From assembly GCA_049446715.1 (NCBI GenBank), contig JBMTQX010000041.1, forward strand, positions 1-27,433: 27,433 nt of DNA, in the 5' to 3' direction. Source of the DNA: Eutrophocola sp049446715 (GTDB lineage Bacteria; Pseudomonadota; Gammaproteobacteria; Pseudomonadales; Pseudohongiellaceae). The translations under genes were made by a program, and so were the position numbers. Numbering within the stretch: position 1 is the first letter of the stretch; each line of letters starts with the position of its first letter. Of the stretch, positions 1 to 7,719 are shown one piece after another. The notes beneath the pieces are model-generated. The model made no database searches. It was not told the DNA's origin and saw only the letters and a program-made list of their open reading frames with translations.

Positions 1-467
1 TCTGTGGCCAGGGTTTGAAGAAGCCATTGTGGATGTGAGGTGCTGGCCTGCTTATCCGCCGATACAGCCAGCAGCAATGGCTCGCGCTCCCGCAGTGCCT
101 GACGCAAGACCGCATTAACCAGGTTCTTGGCCCAGGGCTTTTTAAGCTGGCGGGTCAGGGCAACCGATTCATTGACGGCGGCATGGTCTGGGGTGCGCAT
201 GAAAAAAAGCTGGTACAGGCCCAGCAGGATCAGGCAGTAAACATCGGAGTCCTTCCGACGCAGGGGTTTGTCGAGCAACTGCCCGCTCAGAAAGGACAGC
301 TGGTGATACCAGCGACTCACGCCAAAGGTGTATTCACGCAATAGGGCAAGATTGGCACTCGGGTATCGGGGCGCTATGGTGGCAAGTTGTGATGATAAAG
401 ATCCTTTTCCCATGACCAGTGAAACCAGTATTTCTAAGGCAAGTAAGCGGTCACTTTTATTGGACAT
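1..467 (-). CDS. rsmB: 16S rRNA m5C967 methyltransferase RsmB, N-terminal part (cut by window edge)
   Basis: Only the first 155 codons are present; the gene runs off the left edge. RsmB methylates C967 of 16S rRNA using S-adenosylmethionine. What is visible is the NusB-like RNA-binding domain: the protein starts MSNKSDRLLALEILVSLVMG and contains LLGLYQLFFMRTPDHAAVNE and a WAKNLVNAVLRQ segment, all typical of this domain. The methyltransferase domain lies outside the window. The start is the ATG whose complement is at 465-467. It begins 20 bases after the fmt stop, so def, fmt and rsmB read as one operon, the usual order in gammaproteobacteria. No strong ribosome binding site is visible; translation is probably coupled to fmt. 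The assignment rests on both sequence and neighbourhood. Confidence 0.93.
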   Translation of the reverse strand, partial: MSNKSDRLLALEILVSLVMGKGSLSSQLATIAPRYPSANLALLREYTFGVSRWYHQLSFLSGQLLDKPLRRKDSDVYCLILLGLYQLFFMRTPDHAAVNESVALTRQLKKPWAKNLVNAVLRQALREREPLLLAVSADKQASTSHPQWLLQTLAT

Positions 468-487
468 GGGCAAAAGTTAGTGATTGC

Positions 488-1438
488 TCAGGTGCTGAGC
501 AACTGACCCTCTCGAAACAGATCGGGACGGCCATTGAGAACGTCCCGAATGGTCATGGGTTTCTTGCCAGGCAGTTGAATCATGCTGATGGACAGGGCGC
601 CCTCGCCACAGGCCACGGACAAGCTGTCAGGTGTCACGGCAATGATTTCCCCAGGGCTCCCGGTCGAGCGAGCGCTGGCGGGTACGGCCTCCAGGATTCT
701 CAGGCGATCCCCTTCGAACGGACACCAGGCCGGTGAGCGTGGATTGAAGGCCTGTATCTGATTGTGAGTATTAACTGCGCTTACAAACCAATTAATTTCT
801 GATTCGCTTTTATCCAATTTGGCAGCATAGGTAGCCAAATCGGCTAGTTGGGGAACAACGTGTGCTTGGTATTCCTCGGGATTGGCAAGCACGGTATTCA
901 GGCCCTGTATGCCCAGCGCGATCAGGCGGTCGGTCAAGGAAGCGGCATTGTCCAGCGGGCCAATCGGTGTTGTCAGTTTCAGGAGCATGTCGCCGGTATC
1001 CAGACCGGCATCCATCTGCATGATGGTGACACCGGTTTCGGCATCGCCGGCCAATATGGCACGCTCAATAGGCGCGGCGCCCCGCCAGCGCGGGAGCAGG
1101 GAAGCGTGAACATTGATGCATCCCAGTGCTGGCAAGGCCAGTACCCGGGGGCTTAAAAGCAGTCCATAAGCAACCACTATCAATAAATCCGGGGCCAACG
1201 CGGTCAATTCTGAGCAGGCTGAGTCGTCCAGGGAGGCGGGCTGAAAAACCGGGATACCCTGAGCCAGGGCCACAGTTTTGACGGGGGTTGGCAGTATCTT
1301 TTTGCCCCGGCCGCTGGGTCGGTCCGGTTGGGAGAATACGCCGACGACCTGGTGACCGGCATCGATCAGCCCCTGCAGGTGATCTGCAGCAAAAGCTGGA
1401 GTGCCGGCGAAAACGAGGCGCAGGGGGGTTGCGGACAT
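488..1438 (-). CDS. fmt: methionyl-tRNA formyltransferase
   Basis: This cytosolic enzyme transfers a formyl group from 10-formyltetrahydrofolate to Met-tRNA(fMet) before initiation. The 316-residue length is normal. The N-terminal formyltransferase domain (about 5-190) starts with LRLVFAGTPAFAADHL. It carries the catalytic set N109, H111 and D147 (INVHASLLPRWRGAAP and MDAGLDTGDM), three residues later than the E. coli positions N106, H108 and D144. The C-terminal OB-like domain (about 210-305) includes the AFNPRSPAW motif. It sits between def (22 bases upstream) and rsmB (20 bases downstream) on the same strand. Fmt and Def act at opposite ends of the formyl-methionine cycle, so their pairing is functional. 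Nothing abnormal was seen. Confidence 0.97.
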   Translation of the reverse strand: MSATPLRLVFAGTPAFAADHLQGLIDAGHQVVGVFSQPDRPSGRGKKILPTPVKTVALAQGIPVFQPASLDDSACSELTALAPDLLIVVAYGLLLSPRVLALPALGCINVHASLLPRWRGAAPIERAILAGDAETGVTIMQMDAGLDTGDMLLKLTTPIGPLDNAASLTDRLIALGIQGLNTVLANPEEYQAHVVPQLADLATYAAKLDKSESEINWFVSAVNTHNQIQAFNPRSPAWCPFEGDRLRILEAVPASARSTGSPGEIIAVTPDSLSVACGEGALSISMIQLPGKKPMTIRDVLNGRPDLFREGQLLST

Positions 1439-1460
1439 GCCAGGGTAATCCGTGAAGAGA

Positions 1461-1982
1461 TCAGGCCAGGTCGGCGGTTTTTTGCTGGCGGTGTTCCTTC
1501 TCCAGCTTGGACTTGATGCGCTGGCGTTTCAGCACAGAGAGATAGTCGACGAAAAGCTTGCCGTTGAGATGATCAATTTCATGCTGGATACACACAGCCA
1601 GAATGCCTTCGGCCTCGATCTCGAATGGCTCGCCGTCACGTTTCAGGGCATTGACCCTGACCTTGCGGGGACGACGGACCAATTCGTAATACCCTGGCAC
1701 AGACAGACAGCCTTCCTCATGGCCCAGGGGTTCCGGATCAATCACGGTGACCTCCGGGTTAATAAAAAACTGCGGCGCATCCCGATTTTCCGAAATGTCG
1801 ATGACAAGCATGCGCTTGTGCACGTTCACCTGCGTGGCGGCAAGACCAATGCCTTCGGCCTGGTACATGGTTTCCACCATGTCATCCAGTATGGACCGCA
1901 GGGCATCATCCACGGTCTCCACGGGCTCGGCTTTCTTGCGCAGCCGTGGATCGGGAAATTCGAGTATGGTCAGCAGGCTCAT
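1461..1982 (-). CDS. def: peptide deformylase
   Basis: This metalloenzyme removes the N-formyl group from nascent proteins. All three deformylase motifs are present in the 173 residues: GIGLAATQV (about 44-52), EGCLSVPG (90-97, metal ligand C92) and QHEIDHLNG (133-141, metal ligands H134 and H138, catalytic E135). The length matches the 168-175 residues usual for type 1 enzymes. The C-terminus is Lys/Arg-rich (KRQRIKSKLEKEHRQQK), as in many gammaproteobacteria. It is the first gene of the def-fmt-rsmB transcription unit and diverges from the LysM gene across about 260 bases of non-coding DNA that must hold both promoters. Confidence 0.97.
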   Translation of the reverse strand: MSLLTILEFPDPRLRKKAEPVETVDDALRSILDDMVETMYQAEGIGLAATQVNVHKRMLVIDISENRDAPQFFINPEVTVIDPEPLGHEEGCLSVPGYYELVRRPRKVRVNALKRDGEPFEIEAEGILAVCIQHEIDHLNGKLFVDYLSVLKRQRIKSKLEKEHRQQKTADLA

Positions 1983-2149
1983 GGGGACATATATCGGGAC
2001 TTTTGGTGAAAGCTCAAGGCCTTATGATACGCCAATCACGGTGAGAATATTAACTTTATGCTTCAATCCGGGCCTGTACTCCCGGCAAATGGGCCCCAGG
2101 CAAATTCAACATACGTCACAACTTACCTAAAATAACTTTCCTAAGCGTA

Positions 2150-2155
2150 TATAAT
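2150..2155 (+). promoter_or_regulatory. candidate -10 element for the lysM-dprA unit
   Basis: A perfect TATAAT lies in the divergent def/lysM intergenic region, about 90 bases before the chosen lysM start. The flanks are AT-rich. No good -35 hexamer stands at 16-18 bases, so the call depends on the -10 match and position. The 1983-2244 stretch holds no gene. Confidence 0.4.
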
Positions 2156-2244
2156 TTCGAAACTTATTGTTACTATTTATCACTAATTTTTACTCAATAG
2201 CGCCTGGCCGCTGTGGCCAGACCAGCCCGACGAGGTTGCGCTTG

Positions 2245-3351
2245 GTGAACACGTTGAAAAAACTCCTGCCGGTAGCACTGTTGCTGCAATGCCTGGCAGG
2301 TGCGCTGTATGCCGCAGACCAGGTCCAGATTCGGGCAGATGCCCCGTCACGTTATGAAGTCGTTCGTGGTGATACCTTGTGGGATATTTCAGGCAGGTTT
2401 CTGGAAGATCCGTGGTTGTGGCCGGAAGTCTGGGAACTCAATCCGCAGATCAACAACCCCCACCTAATTTACCCGGGCGATGTGATTGAACTGCAATATA
2501 CCGCCAACGGCCCGATGCTGAGACTGAACCGGGGTGGTGTGCCGGCAGCTGAAGGACTGCGGCCCTTGAAACTGTCACCGCAGGTAAGACGTGAATCCCT
2601 CAGCAGTGGCGCGATTGATGCCATTCCCCTGGACCAGATCAGCTCTGTCCTTAGTGGCAACATCGTTGTGCCGGTTCATGATCTGGATAGTGCCCCTTAT
2701 CTGCTGGGCAATCGCTCCGGCAGTCTGTTCACCAGCAATACAGATGACATTTTTGCCAAGGGCAGCTGGAGTGCCGACGTCAACCAGTACGACATCATTC
2801 GGCCCGGACGGGAATACACGGACCCGGAAACCGGCACTGTGATCGGCGTGGAAGGCAAGCTCATCGGATCGGCCACCATCCTGGAGAAGGATGCTACCAA
2901 CGCCACCCTGCGCGTGACGGACATCAAGGAAGAGGCCAGAAAGGGTGATCGCTTCATCCCGTCTGCCGGTAATCGCATTGACTCCAACTATTTCCCGCGT
3001 CCACCGGCCTTCCATGTGAACGCTCGCATTGTGGACATTGCCACGGGGCGTCGCGTCGGCGGTAAATATGACACGATTGTCATCAACAAGGGCAGCAGTG
3101 ATCGCTTGCGTTCCGGTGACCTGCTGGCACTGCAAAAACAGGATGTGCTCATGGCAGATGACCTTGGTGAAGCCACGGTGGGTGACCGTTTTAAACGCTC
3201 TCTGGGTTTTAGTGATTCAGACCAGGTGACTTTCAGTGGCGAGATATTCGCTTCAGTACTAATCTACAGGGTGTTTGATAACACCAGTCTTGGCATCATC
3301 CTGAGCGCAGACGACGCAGTGCGATTGGACGATCTGGTCGTCACACCCTGA
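2245..3351 (+). CDS. secreted LysM-domain protein
   Basis: The protein is about 368 residues from GTG 2245. A signal peptide (about 1-23, NTLKKLLPVALLL, cleavage after LYA) is followed by one LysM domain at about 36-84 (RYEVVRGDTLWDISGRFL, then HLIYPGDVIEL). The roughly 280-residue remainder matches no domain I recognise. LysM domains bind peptidoglycan glycan strands, so this is probably a periplasmic wall-associated protein. I chose GTG 2245 because a GAGG stands at 2232-2235 and the signal peptide then begins cleanly; TTG 2242 is equally in frame, and the open frame continues upstream to TTG 2167 without a credible leader. The same gene sits between def and dprA in Pseudomonas, which supports it as a conserved but uncharacterised family. 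Confidence 0.85.
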   Translation: MNTLKKLLPVALLLQCLAGALYAADQVQIRADAPSRYEVVRGDTLWDISGRFLEDPWLWPEVWELNPQINNPHLIYPGDVIELQYTANGPMLRLNRGGVPAAEGLRPLKLSPQVRRESLSSGAIDAIPLDQISSVLSGNIVVPVHDLDSAPYLLGNRSGSLFTSNTDDIFAKGSWSADVNQYDIIRPGREYTDPETGTVIGVEGKLIGSATILEKDATNATLRVTDIKEEARKGDRFIPSAGNRIDSNYFPRPPAFHVNARIVDIATGRRVGGKYDTIVINKGSSDRLRSGDLLALQKQDVLMADDLGEATVGDRFKRSLGFSDSDQVTFSGEIFASVLIYRVFDNTSLGIILSADDAVRLDDLVVTP

Positions 3352-3403
3352 TCTGCTTCTGCCATTGCGGTAACAGCCATAGAGGCGGTTACTGATATGA
3401 GCC

Positions 3404-3442
3404 GATTACCGGATACGGTAATTTCCCTGGGCAGATTACCGG
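3404..3442. repeat. palindrome plus direct repeat of GATTACCGG
   Basis: In the 128-base lysM-dprA gap, GATTACCGG occurs at 3404-3412 and again at 3434-3442. The first copy forms a perfect 7-bp inverted repeat, ATTACCG (3405-3411) with CGGTAAT (3416-3422), around a 4-base loop. No T-run follows, so it is a poor intrinsic terminator. It could be a protein-binding site or an mRNA hairpin between two co-directional genes. Confidence 0.5.
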
Positions 3443-3479
3443 CAGCACCGCTTGATGCTTTCCTAGTCATGGATGACCG

Positions 3480-4661
3480 ATGCACAACACGGATGACGCC
3501 GGTTCAATAGCATACCTCCTGAAACGGCCGAACAGACCCGCAACAGTCGACCAGCTCTGGTCATCTCTTGTCCTGGCGCACCTGCCCGGCCTGTCCTCAC
3601 GTTGCTGCAATCACTTGCTCTCGGTATTTGGCAGCCCGGACCAGGTTCTCAACGCCGACCGTGATGCTCTGCTCGCCACGGGGCTGGATGCTTCACTGGC
3701 AGCATTGATCTGGAAAGCGGCAGATGACCGCTTACCCGTTGACATCGCCACAGCCGTAGCCACCGCACATCGCTGGAGTGAGAAAGCCAACCATACCCTG
3801 CTGCCCATGCATGCGCCGGAATATCCAGCACTGTTGCGTGATATACCGGATCCGCCTCCGCTGTTGTATGTCCAGGGTCAGGTCGACATTCTCCAGAAAA
3901 CCATGCTGGCTATGGTTGGCAGCCGCCGCCCTACGGTTGATGGTCGCCGCAATGCGCGCTGGTTTGCCGGAGAGTTGTGTGCGGCGGGCCTGGGCATCAG
4001 CAGCGGCCTGGCCATGGGAATAGATGCGGAAAGTCATGTCGGTGCACTCGAGCGACAGGGGAAAACGGTGGCGGTTCTGGGGACCGGGATAGATGTTGTC
4101 TATCCTGCCTGCAACAAAACGCTTTACGATCGGTTGGCTGAAACCGGTGTCATCATGTCAGAATTCAATCCGGGCATGCCGCCAAGGCCGGAGCACTTTC
4201 CCCGGCGTAACCGCATCATCAGCGGATTGAGCCTGGGCGTCCTGGTCGTGGAAGCCAGCCTGAAAAGCGGCTCCATGATAACGGCGCGTTTTGCGCTGGA
4301 GCAGGGCAGGGATGTGTTCGCCATTCCCGGCTCCATTCACAATCCCATGACGCGTGGCTGTCACCGCCTTATTCATGAAGGTGCCCGGCTGGTTGAGACG
4401 GCATCGGACATTCTTGAGGAATGCGCGCAACCCTTCCGGGCAACGGCTGGTGGTGTCGGTTCGTCGGTAACTGCGCCAGATTTGCAGGGCGAACTGGCCA
4501 CAGTGCTGGCCGCCATCGGCAGTGATCCGGTATTGCCGGACGTCGTCATGCGTGAGACCGGGTTATTAGCGGCAACGGTCTCAGCCTCTCTGGTGGAGCT
4601 TGAACTACTGGGCCTGGTTCACCAGCAGCCCGGAGGTGCGGTACGCCGACGGGGTGATTAG
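3480..4661 (+). CDS. dprA: DNA-processing protein DprA (Smf)
   Basis: DprA binds incoming single-stranded DNA during transformation and loads RecA; many non-competent bacteria also keep it. The 393 residues contain an N-terminal helix-hairpin-like region (about 28-80) and the Rossmann-like DprA core (about 105-310). Core motifs are YPALLRDIPDPPPLLYVQG, VGSRRPT (146-152), GLAMGID, VLGTGIDVVYP, HFPRRNRIISGLS (239-251) and GSMITARFALEQGRDVFAIPGS (264-285; only the motif ends are diagnostic). A C-terminal winged-helix-like segment lies at about 330-390. The start ATG 3480 has only a weak upstream TGGATGA. Its position after the LysM gene and before hemF/aroE matches Pseudomonas, except that tsaC is absent. 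Confidence 0.95.
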   Translation: MHNTDDAGSIAYLLKRPNRPATVDQLWSSLVLAHLPGLSSRCCNHLLSVFGSPDQVLNADRDALLATGLDASLAALIWKAADDRLPVDIATAVATAHRWSEKANHTLLPMHAPEYPALLRDIPDPPPLLYVQGQVDILQKTMLAMVGSRRPTVDGRRNARWFAGELCAAGLGISSGLAMGIDAESHVGALERQGKTVAVLGTGIDVVYPACNKTLYDRLAETGVIMSEFNPGMPPRPEHFPRRNRIISGLSLGVLVVEASLKSGSMITARFALEQGRDVFAIPGSIHNPMTRGCHRLIHEGARLVETASDILEECAQPFRATAGGVGSSVTAPDLQGELATVLAAIGSDPVLPDVVMRETGLLAATVSASLVELELLGLVHQQPGGAVRRRGD

Positions 4662-5037
4662 GCCAGGCCTGGAAATAGTGCGAAAATACGCGACAAATTT
4701 TCAGGCATCAGTTTTTGTCTTCTTGTCACTGCGTTTACAGGCAGCTGGCAGCAGGCAGCATCGCTGAGAGGGTCCAGGGGCGTAATTCCTGCTCTTGTAA
4801 CCAGCTTGCTACCTAATACGGATCAAGGTGTTGCCGATGGGATTTTCGGAAAATTCAAAATACGCGCTTTCGTGAGGTAAATCCCAGGCGACAATGGCCA
4901 GCACAGGGTGCGATCCGTTGTGTTAGCAAGTGACACGGCAACGCTGGCGTTGCTGGCCGGAAAATCATGAAGGCACGGCTGAGCAACGTGAGTCATCAAG
5001 TCAGTCGCTAAAGAACAAGCAGTAACCGGAGAACAGT
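4662..5037. other. 376-base non-coding gap between dprA and hemF
   Basis: No gene is supported here on either strand. The longest reading frame (minus, 4823-5047) has no recognisable motif and overlaps the hemF start. In Pseudomonas and E. coli, tsaC (yrdC/rimN) lies in this neighbourhood; I looked for its YPTEAVWGLG-type and STSAN-type motifs and found neither. Visible structure is the palindrome CCAGGCCTGG just after dprA and a hairpin GCAACG-CTGG-CGTTGC near 4939-4954. The hemF promoter must lie here, but I cannot place it. Confidence 0.6.
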
Positions 5038-5955
5038 GTGACAACAAGCAATAGTGAAGCGGTCAAGGATTACCTGCTGGATCTGCAGGACCGCATCTGC
5101 AGTGGGTTGGAAGCCGCAGACGGCAGCGCAACATTTGGTGAAGACCAATGGGACCGGGAGACCGGGGGCAGCGGCAGGACCCGTGTCATCAAGGGCAAGG
5201 TGCTGGCAAAAGGGGGCGTGGCATTTTCCCATGTTTTCGGCGATTCACTGCCGGCATCCGCATCGGCCAATCGTCCTGAACTGGCCGGCAGCAGTTACCA
5301 GGCCATGGGGGTTTCGCTGGTCATCCATCCCGATAATCCTTACGTGCCAACCTCCCATGCCAATGTGCGCTTTTTTATTGCCGAAAAACCAGGCCAGGCA
5401 CCGGTGTGGTGGTTTGGCGGCGGTTTTGACCTGACGCCGTATTACGGCTTTGAAGAGGACTGCATCCACTGGCACCAGGTGGCGCGCAAAGCGTGCGAGC
5501 CGTTTGGTGACGATGTTTATGCGCGTTACAAGAAATGGTGCGATGAGTATTTCTACCTGTCCCATCGCAAGGAAGCGCGCGGCATTGGCGGCCTTTTTTT
5601 CGATGACCTGAATGAGTGGGACTTCGATACCAGCTTTGCTTTCATGCGGTCGGTGGGCGACAGCTACCTGCCGGCTTACACGCCTATCTTTGAAAAACGC
5701 AAAGACACCCCTTTCGGTGAAAAAGAGAAATGGTTCCAGGAATACCGTCGTGGCCGTTATGCCGAGTTCAATCTGGTCTTCGATCGCGGCACCATCTTCG
5801 GTCTGCGTTCCGGCGTTGGGCGTACCGAGTCCATCCTGATGTCTTTGCCTCCCGAGGTTCGCTGGGAATACAACTGGCAACCTGAACCCGGTACTGCAGA
5901 AGCCAGACTGTATACCGATTTCTTGCCAGCCCGCGACTGGCTGGCTGACGCCTGA
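5038..5955 (+). CDS. hemF: oxygen-dependent coproporphyrinogen III oxidase
   Basis: HemF oxidatively decarboxylates two propionates of coproporphyrinogen III to give protoporphyrinogen IX, using O2. The 305 residues match the usual 299-306. The family signature is complete: KKWCDEYFYLSHRKEARG followed by IGGLFFDD (about 163-188). Other family blocks are WWFGGGFDLTPYYGFEEDC, YAEFNLVFDRGTIFGLRSG and GRTESILMSLPP. The start is GTG 5038, with GGAG at 5028-5031 six bases upstream. The oxygen-dependent isoform implies at least facultatively aerobic growth. Heme made by this pathway also feeds the ctaB/ctaA heme O/A branch encoded 3 kb downstream. aroE follows on the same strand. Confidence 0.97.
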   Translation: MTTSNSEAVKDYLLDLQDRICSGLEAADGSATFGEDQWDRETGGSGRTRVIKGKVLAKGGVAFSHVFGDSLPASASANRPELAGSSYQAMGVSLVIHPDNPYVPTSHANVRFFIAEKPGQAPVWWFGGGFDLTPYYGFEEDCIHWHQVARKACEPFGDDVYARYKKWCDEYFYLSHRKEARGIGGLFFDDLNEWDFDTSFAFMRSVGDSYLPAYTPIFEKRKDTPFGEKEKWFQEYRRGRYAEFNLVFDRGTIFGLRSGVGRTESILMSLPPEVRWEYNWQPEPGTAEARLYTDFLPARDWLADA

Positions 5956-5976
5956 GAGCCATAGTCACCCAACCAT

Positions 5977-6006
5977 GAACAGGCCGGTTATACTGGCGGC
6001 CTGTTC
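5977..6006. repeat. inverted repeat between hemF and aroE
   Basis: GAACAGGCC (5977-5985) pairs with GGCCTGTTC (5998-6006), a perfect 9-bp stem around a 12-base loop. No T-run follows, so termination is doubtful. The loop contains TATACT, which could instead be a -10 element for aroE. Role unresolved. Confidence 0.5.
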
Positions 6007-6045
6007 ACGCCGTTGTTGCACTCATTAACTTTGGGGAGTCATGCC

Positions 6046-6879
6046 TTGGATCGTTACGTTGTCATCGGTAACCCTGTCAGTCACAGCAAATCGCCGCTAA
6101 TCCATGCGGCATTTGCCCGCCAGACCGGCCAGGAACTGACCTACCAGACCCTGTTGGCAGAGACGGACAAGTTTGCTGAAACGGCAGAGCAGTTTTTCGC
6201 CGCGGGCGGCAAGGGCGCCAATGTCACGGTACCGTTCAAACAGGAGGCCTATGCCCTGGTCAAAAACCTGACCGTTGAGGCCGATACCGCGGGGGCGATC
6301 AACACCCTGTACCTGAATGAGTCCGGGGCACTGTGCGGGCACAACACCGACGGCGTGGGGCTGATCAGGGACGTGACCGTCAATTGCGGCGGCAAACTGG
6401 CCGGAAAATCCATTCTGATTCTGGGTGCCGGTGGGGCCACCCGCGGCATCCTCCAGCCCTTCCTGGCGCAGGGACCGGCATCTGTTTGTATAGCCAACCG
6501 GACCGTCAGCAAAGCTGAAGCCCTGGTAGCAGGTTTTCAGGCACTGGCTATGGAGCACAAGGTGGGATCCCTGCTGGGCTGCGGCTTTGGCGAACTTGCT
6601 GGCCAGTCGTTCGACTGGGTCTTCAATGCCACCTCTGCCGGTCTGCAAGGCGACATGCCACCATTACCAGACGAGCTGGTCACGCCGGCGTCCTGGTGCT
6701 ATGACCTGATGTATGCCGCCCAGCCGACACCGTTTTGCCAGTGGGCGCAGGCCCATGGGGTCGCACATGTCATGGATGGTCTGGGAATGCTGGTGGAACA
6801 GGCCGCAGAATCGTTCGCCCTGTGGCGCGGTGTCCGGCCGCAAACCGCTGAGCTGTTGACCAGCCTGCGCTCGGGATGA
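6046..6879 (+). CDS. aroE: shikimate dehydrogenase (NADP+)
   Basis: AroE reduces 3-dehydroshikimate to shikimate with NADPH in aromatic amino-acid synthesis. I chose TTG 6046 as the start: GGGGAG at 6033-6038 lies seven bases upstream, and the protein then begins MDRYVVIGNPVSHSKSP, as in the family. With this start (277 residues) the catalytic lysine and aspartate fall at K65 (NVTVPFKQ) and D102 (GHNTDGVG), the E. coli numbering. The nearby ATG at 6041 is in another frame, and an upstream TTG at 6013 would add a non-homologous leader. The NADP-binding loop GAGGATRG is present. The end faces the minus-strand yrdA-type gene. Confidence 0.95.
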   Translation: MDRYVVIGNPVSHSKSPLIHAAFARQTGQELTYQTLLAETDKFAETAEQFFAAGGKGANVTVPFKQEAYALVKNLTVEADTAGAINTLYLNESGALCGHNTDGVGLIRDVTVNCGGKLAGKSILILGAGGATRGILQPFLAQGPASVCIANRTVSKAEALVAGFQALAMEHKVGSLLGCGFGELAGQSFDWVFNATSAGLQGDMPPLPDELVTPASWCYDLMYAAQPTPFCQWAQAHGVAHVMDGLGMLVEQAAESFALWRGVRPQTAELLTSLRSG

Positions 6880-6920
6880 GCGCACGCGGGGCAATTACTG
6901 CTTAGGCCTGATATATCGGC

Positions 6921-6937
6921 CTGGCGAATGTCGCCAG
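6921..6937. terminator. bidirectional hairpin between convergent aroE and yrdA-type genes
   Basis: CTGGCGA (6921-6927), loop ATG, TCGCCAG (6931-6937): a perfect 7-bp stem in the 76-base convergent gap. No T-run follows on either strand, so it is a weak candidate that could slow or protect both transcripts. A second smaller stem, AGGCC/GGCCT, precedes it. Confidence 0.4.
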
Positions 6938-6955
6938 AGAAGGTTGAGCGGCAGC

Positions 6956-7501
6956 CTATTTGAGAACTTCGGACGAATTCAGGTGCAGGTCTTTGAGCTT
7001 GGTGTAATGTTTGGCGCTGTATACCAGAAAGTCGATTTCCTCCTGCCGCAGATCACGCACCCGCACGGCGGGGGAGCCCACATACAGGCCACCGCTGGTT
7101 AGGGTCTTGCCGGGCGACACCACACTGCCCCCGCCGAGAATGATGTCGGACTCGATCACGGCACCATCCATGACGATGGCCCCCATGCCGATCAGAACCC
7201 GGTCATGGATCGTGCAACCGTGCAGAACGGCGCGATGGCCGACGGTGACGTCATTGCCGATTTCCAGAGGAAAGCCATCCGGGCCGAAGGATTCCGGTGA
7301 CGTAATGTGCAGGACGGAGCCGTCCTGGATATTGGTGCGATCGCCGATACGAATGGAGTGGACATCACCGCGAATCACCGACATGGGCCAGACTGAGGAG
7401 TCTACCCCGAGCGATACGTTGCCAATAACCACGGCGCTGGCATCGATGTAGGCGCGGTCTCCGATAACAGGATGGAATTCCAAGTAGCTGCGTACGGTCA
7501 T
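6956..7501 (-). CDS. yrdA: YrdA-type gamma-carbonic anhydrase-like hexapeptide-repeat protein
   Basis: This is a left-handed beta-helix protein of the gamma-carbonic anhydrase superfamily, 181 residues from the chosen ATG 7501. That ATG has AGGAA upstream; an in-frame ATG nine codons earlier lacks one. Hexapeptide turns run from about 18 to 160, including AVVIGNVSLG, SVIRGDVHSIRIGDRTNIQD, DVTVGHRAVLHGCTI and GMGAIVMDGAVI. Three histidines, H65, H89 and H94, fit the metal-ligand spacing of the superfamily. It closely resembles E. coli YrdA, whose catalytic role is unproven, so hydratase activity is only a possibility. The gene converges on aroE, near which yrdA also lies in E. coli. Confidence 0.9.
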   Translation of the reverse strand: MTVRSYLEFHPVIGDRAYIDASAVVIGNVSLGVDSSVWPMSVIRGDVHSIRIGDRTNIQDGSVLHITSPESFGPDGFPLEIGNDVTVGHRAVLHGCTIHDRVLIGMGAIVMDGAVIESDIILGGGSVVSPGKTLTSGGLYVGSPAVRVRDLRQEEIDFLVYSAKHYTKLKDLHLNSSEVLK

Positions 7502-7555
7502 AGGTATTTCCTGTGTCGGGATGGGCACCTGAAGAGCCTTTGATTATTTTCCAAA

Positions 7556-7618
7556 AATCCCTATGAAACAATCCCTATCAAACACGGGATAGCAAATGGT
7601 AAATCCGAAAAAATCCCT
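7556..7618. repeat. AATCCCT direct repeats in a divergent promoter region
   Basis: AATCCCTAT occurs at 7556-7564 and 7570-7578, and AATCCCT again at 7612-7618. Start-to-start distances are 14 and 42 bases. They lie between the minus-strand yrdA-type gene and the plus-strand -10 box at 7621, so they could be operator copies, but no regulator is recognised. Confidence 0.4.
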
Positions 7619-7620
7619 GT

Positions 7621-7626
7621 TATAAT
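7621..7626 (+). promoter_or_regulatory. extended -10 promoter element before the coxB remnant and ctaA
   Basis: A perfect TATAAT preceded by TGT (extended -10) stands about 95 bases before the coxB remnant. The expected -35 position (near 7598) is poor, as is common with extended -10 promoters. This would be the original cox operon promoter and could now drive ctaA-ctaB-sco. Confidence 0.55.
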
Positions 7627-7719
7627 GCGCGCCCCAATTTGGCCAGCCAGTCCAAGTCACCACAAGCAGTTAAAAAGGTGGCCCAGACACCGGAAAACCC
7701 GAGTATCAGCGGGCCATGA

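Noticed and set aside
1452..2009. 185-codon open frame on the plus strand opposite def
   Set aside because: It is fully antisense to a deformylase with all three motifs, and its translation shows no domain.
4823..5047. 74-codon minus-strand frame in the dprA-hemF gap
   Set aside because: No motif, no ribosome binding site, and it overlaps the hemF start; examined for TsaC similarity and none was seen.
5245..5880. 211-codon minus-strand frame opposite hemF
   Set aside because: It lies inside a complete hemF with the family signature; it is a by-product of codon composition.
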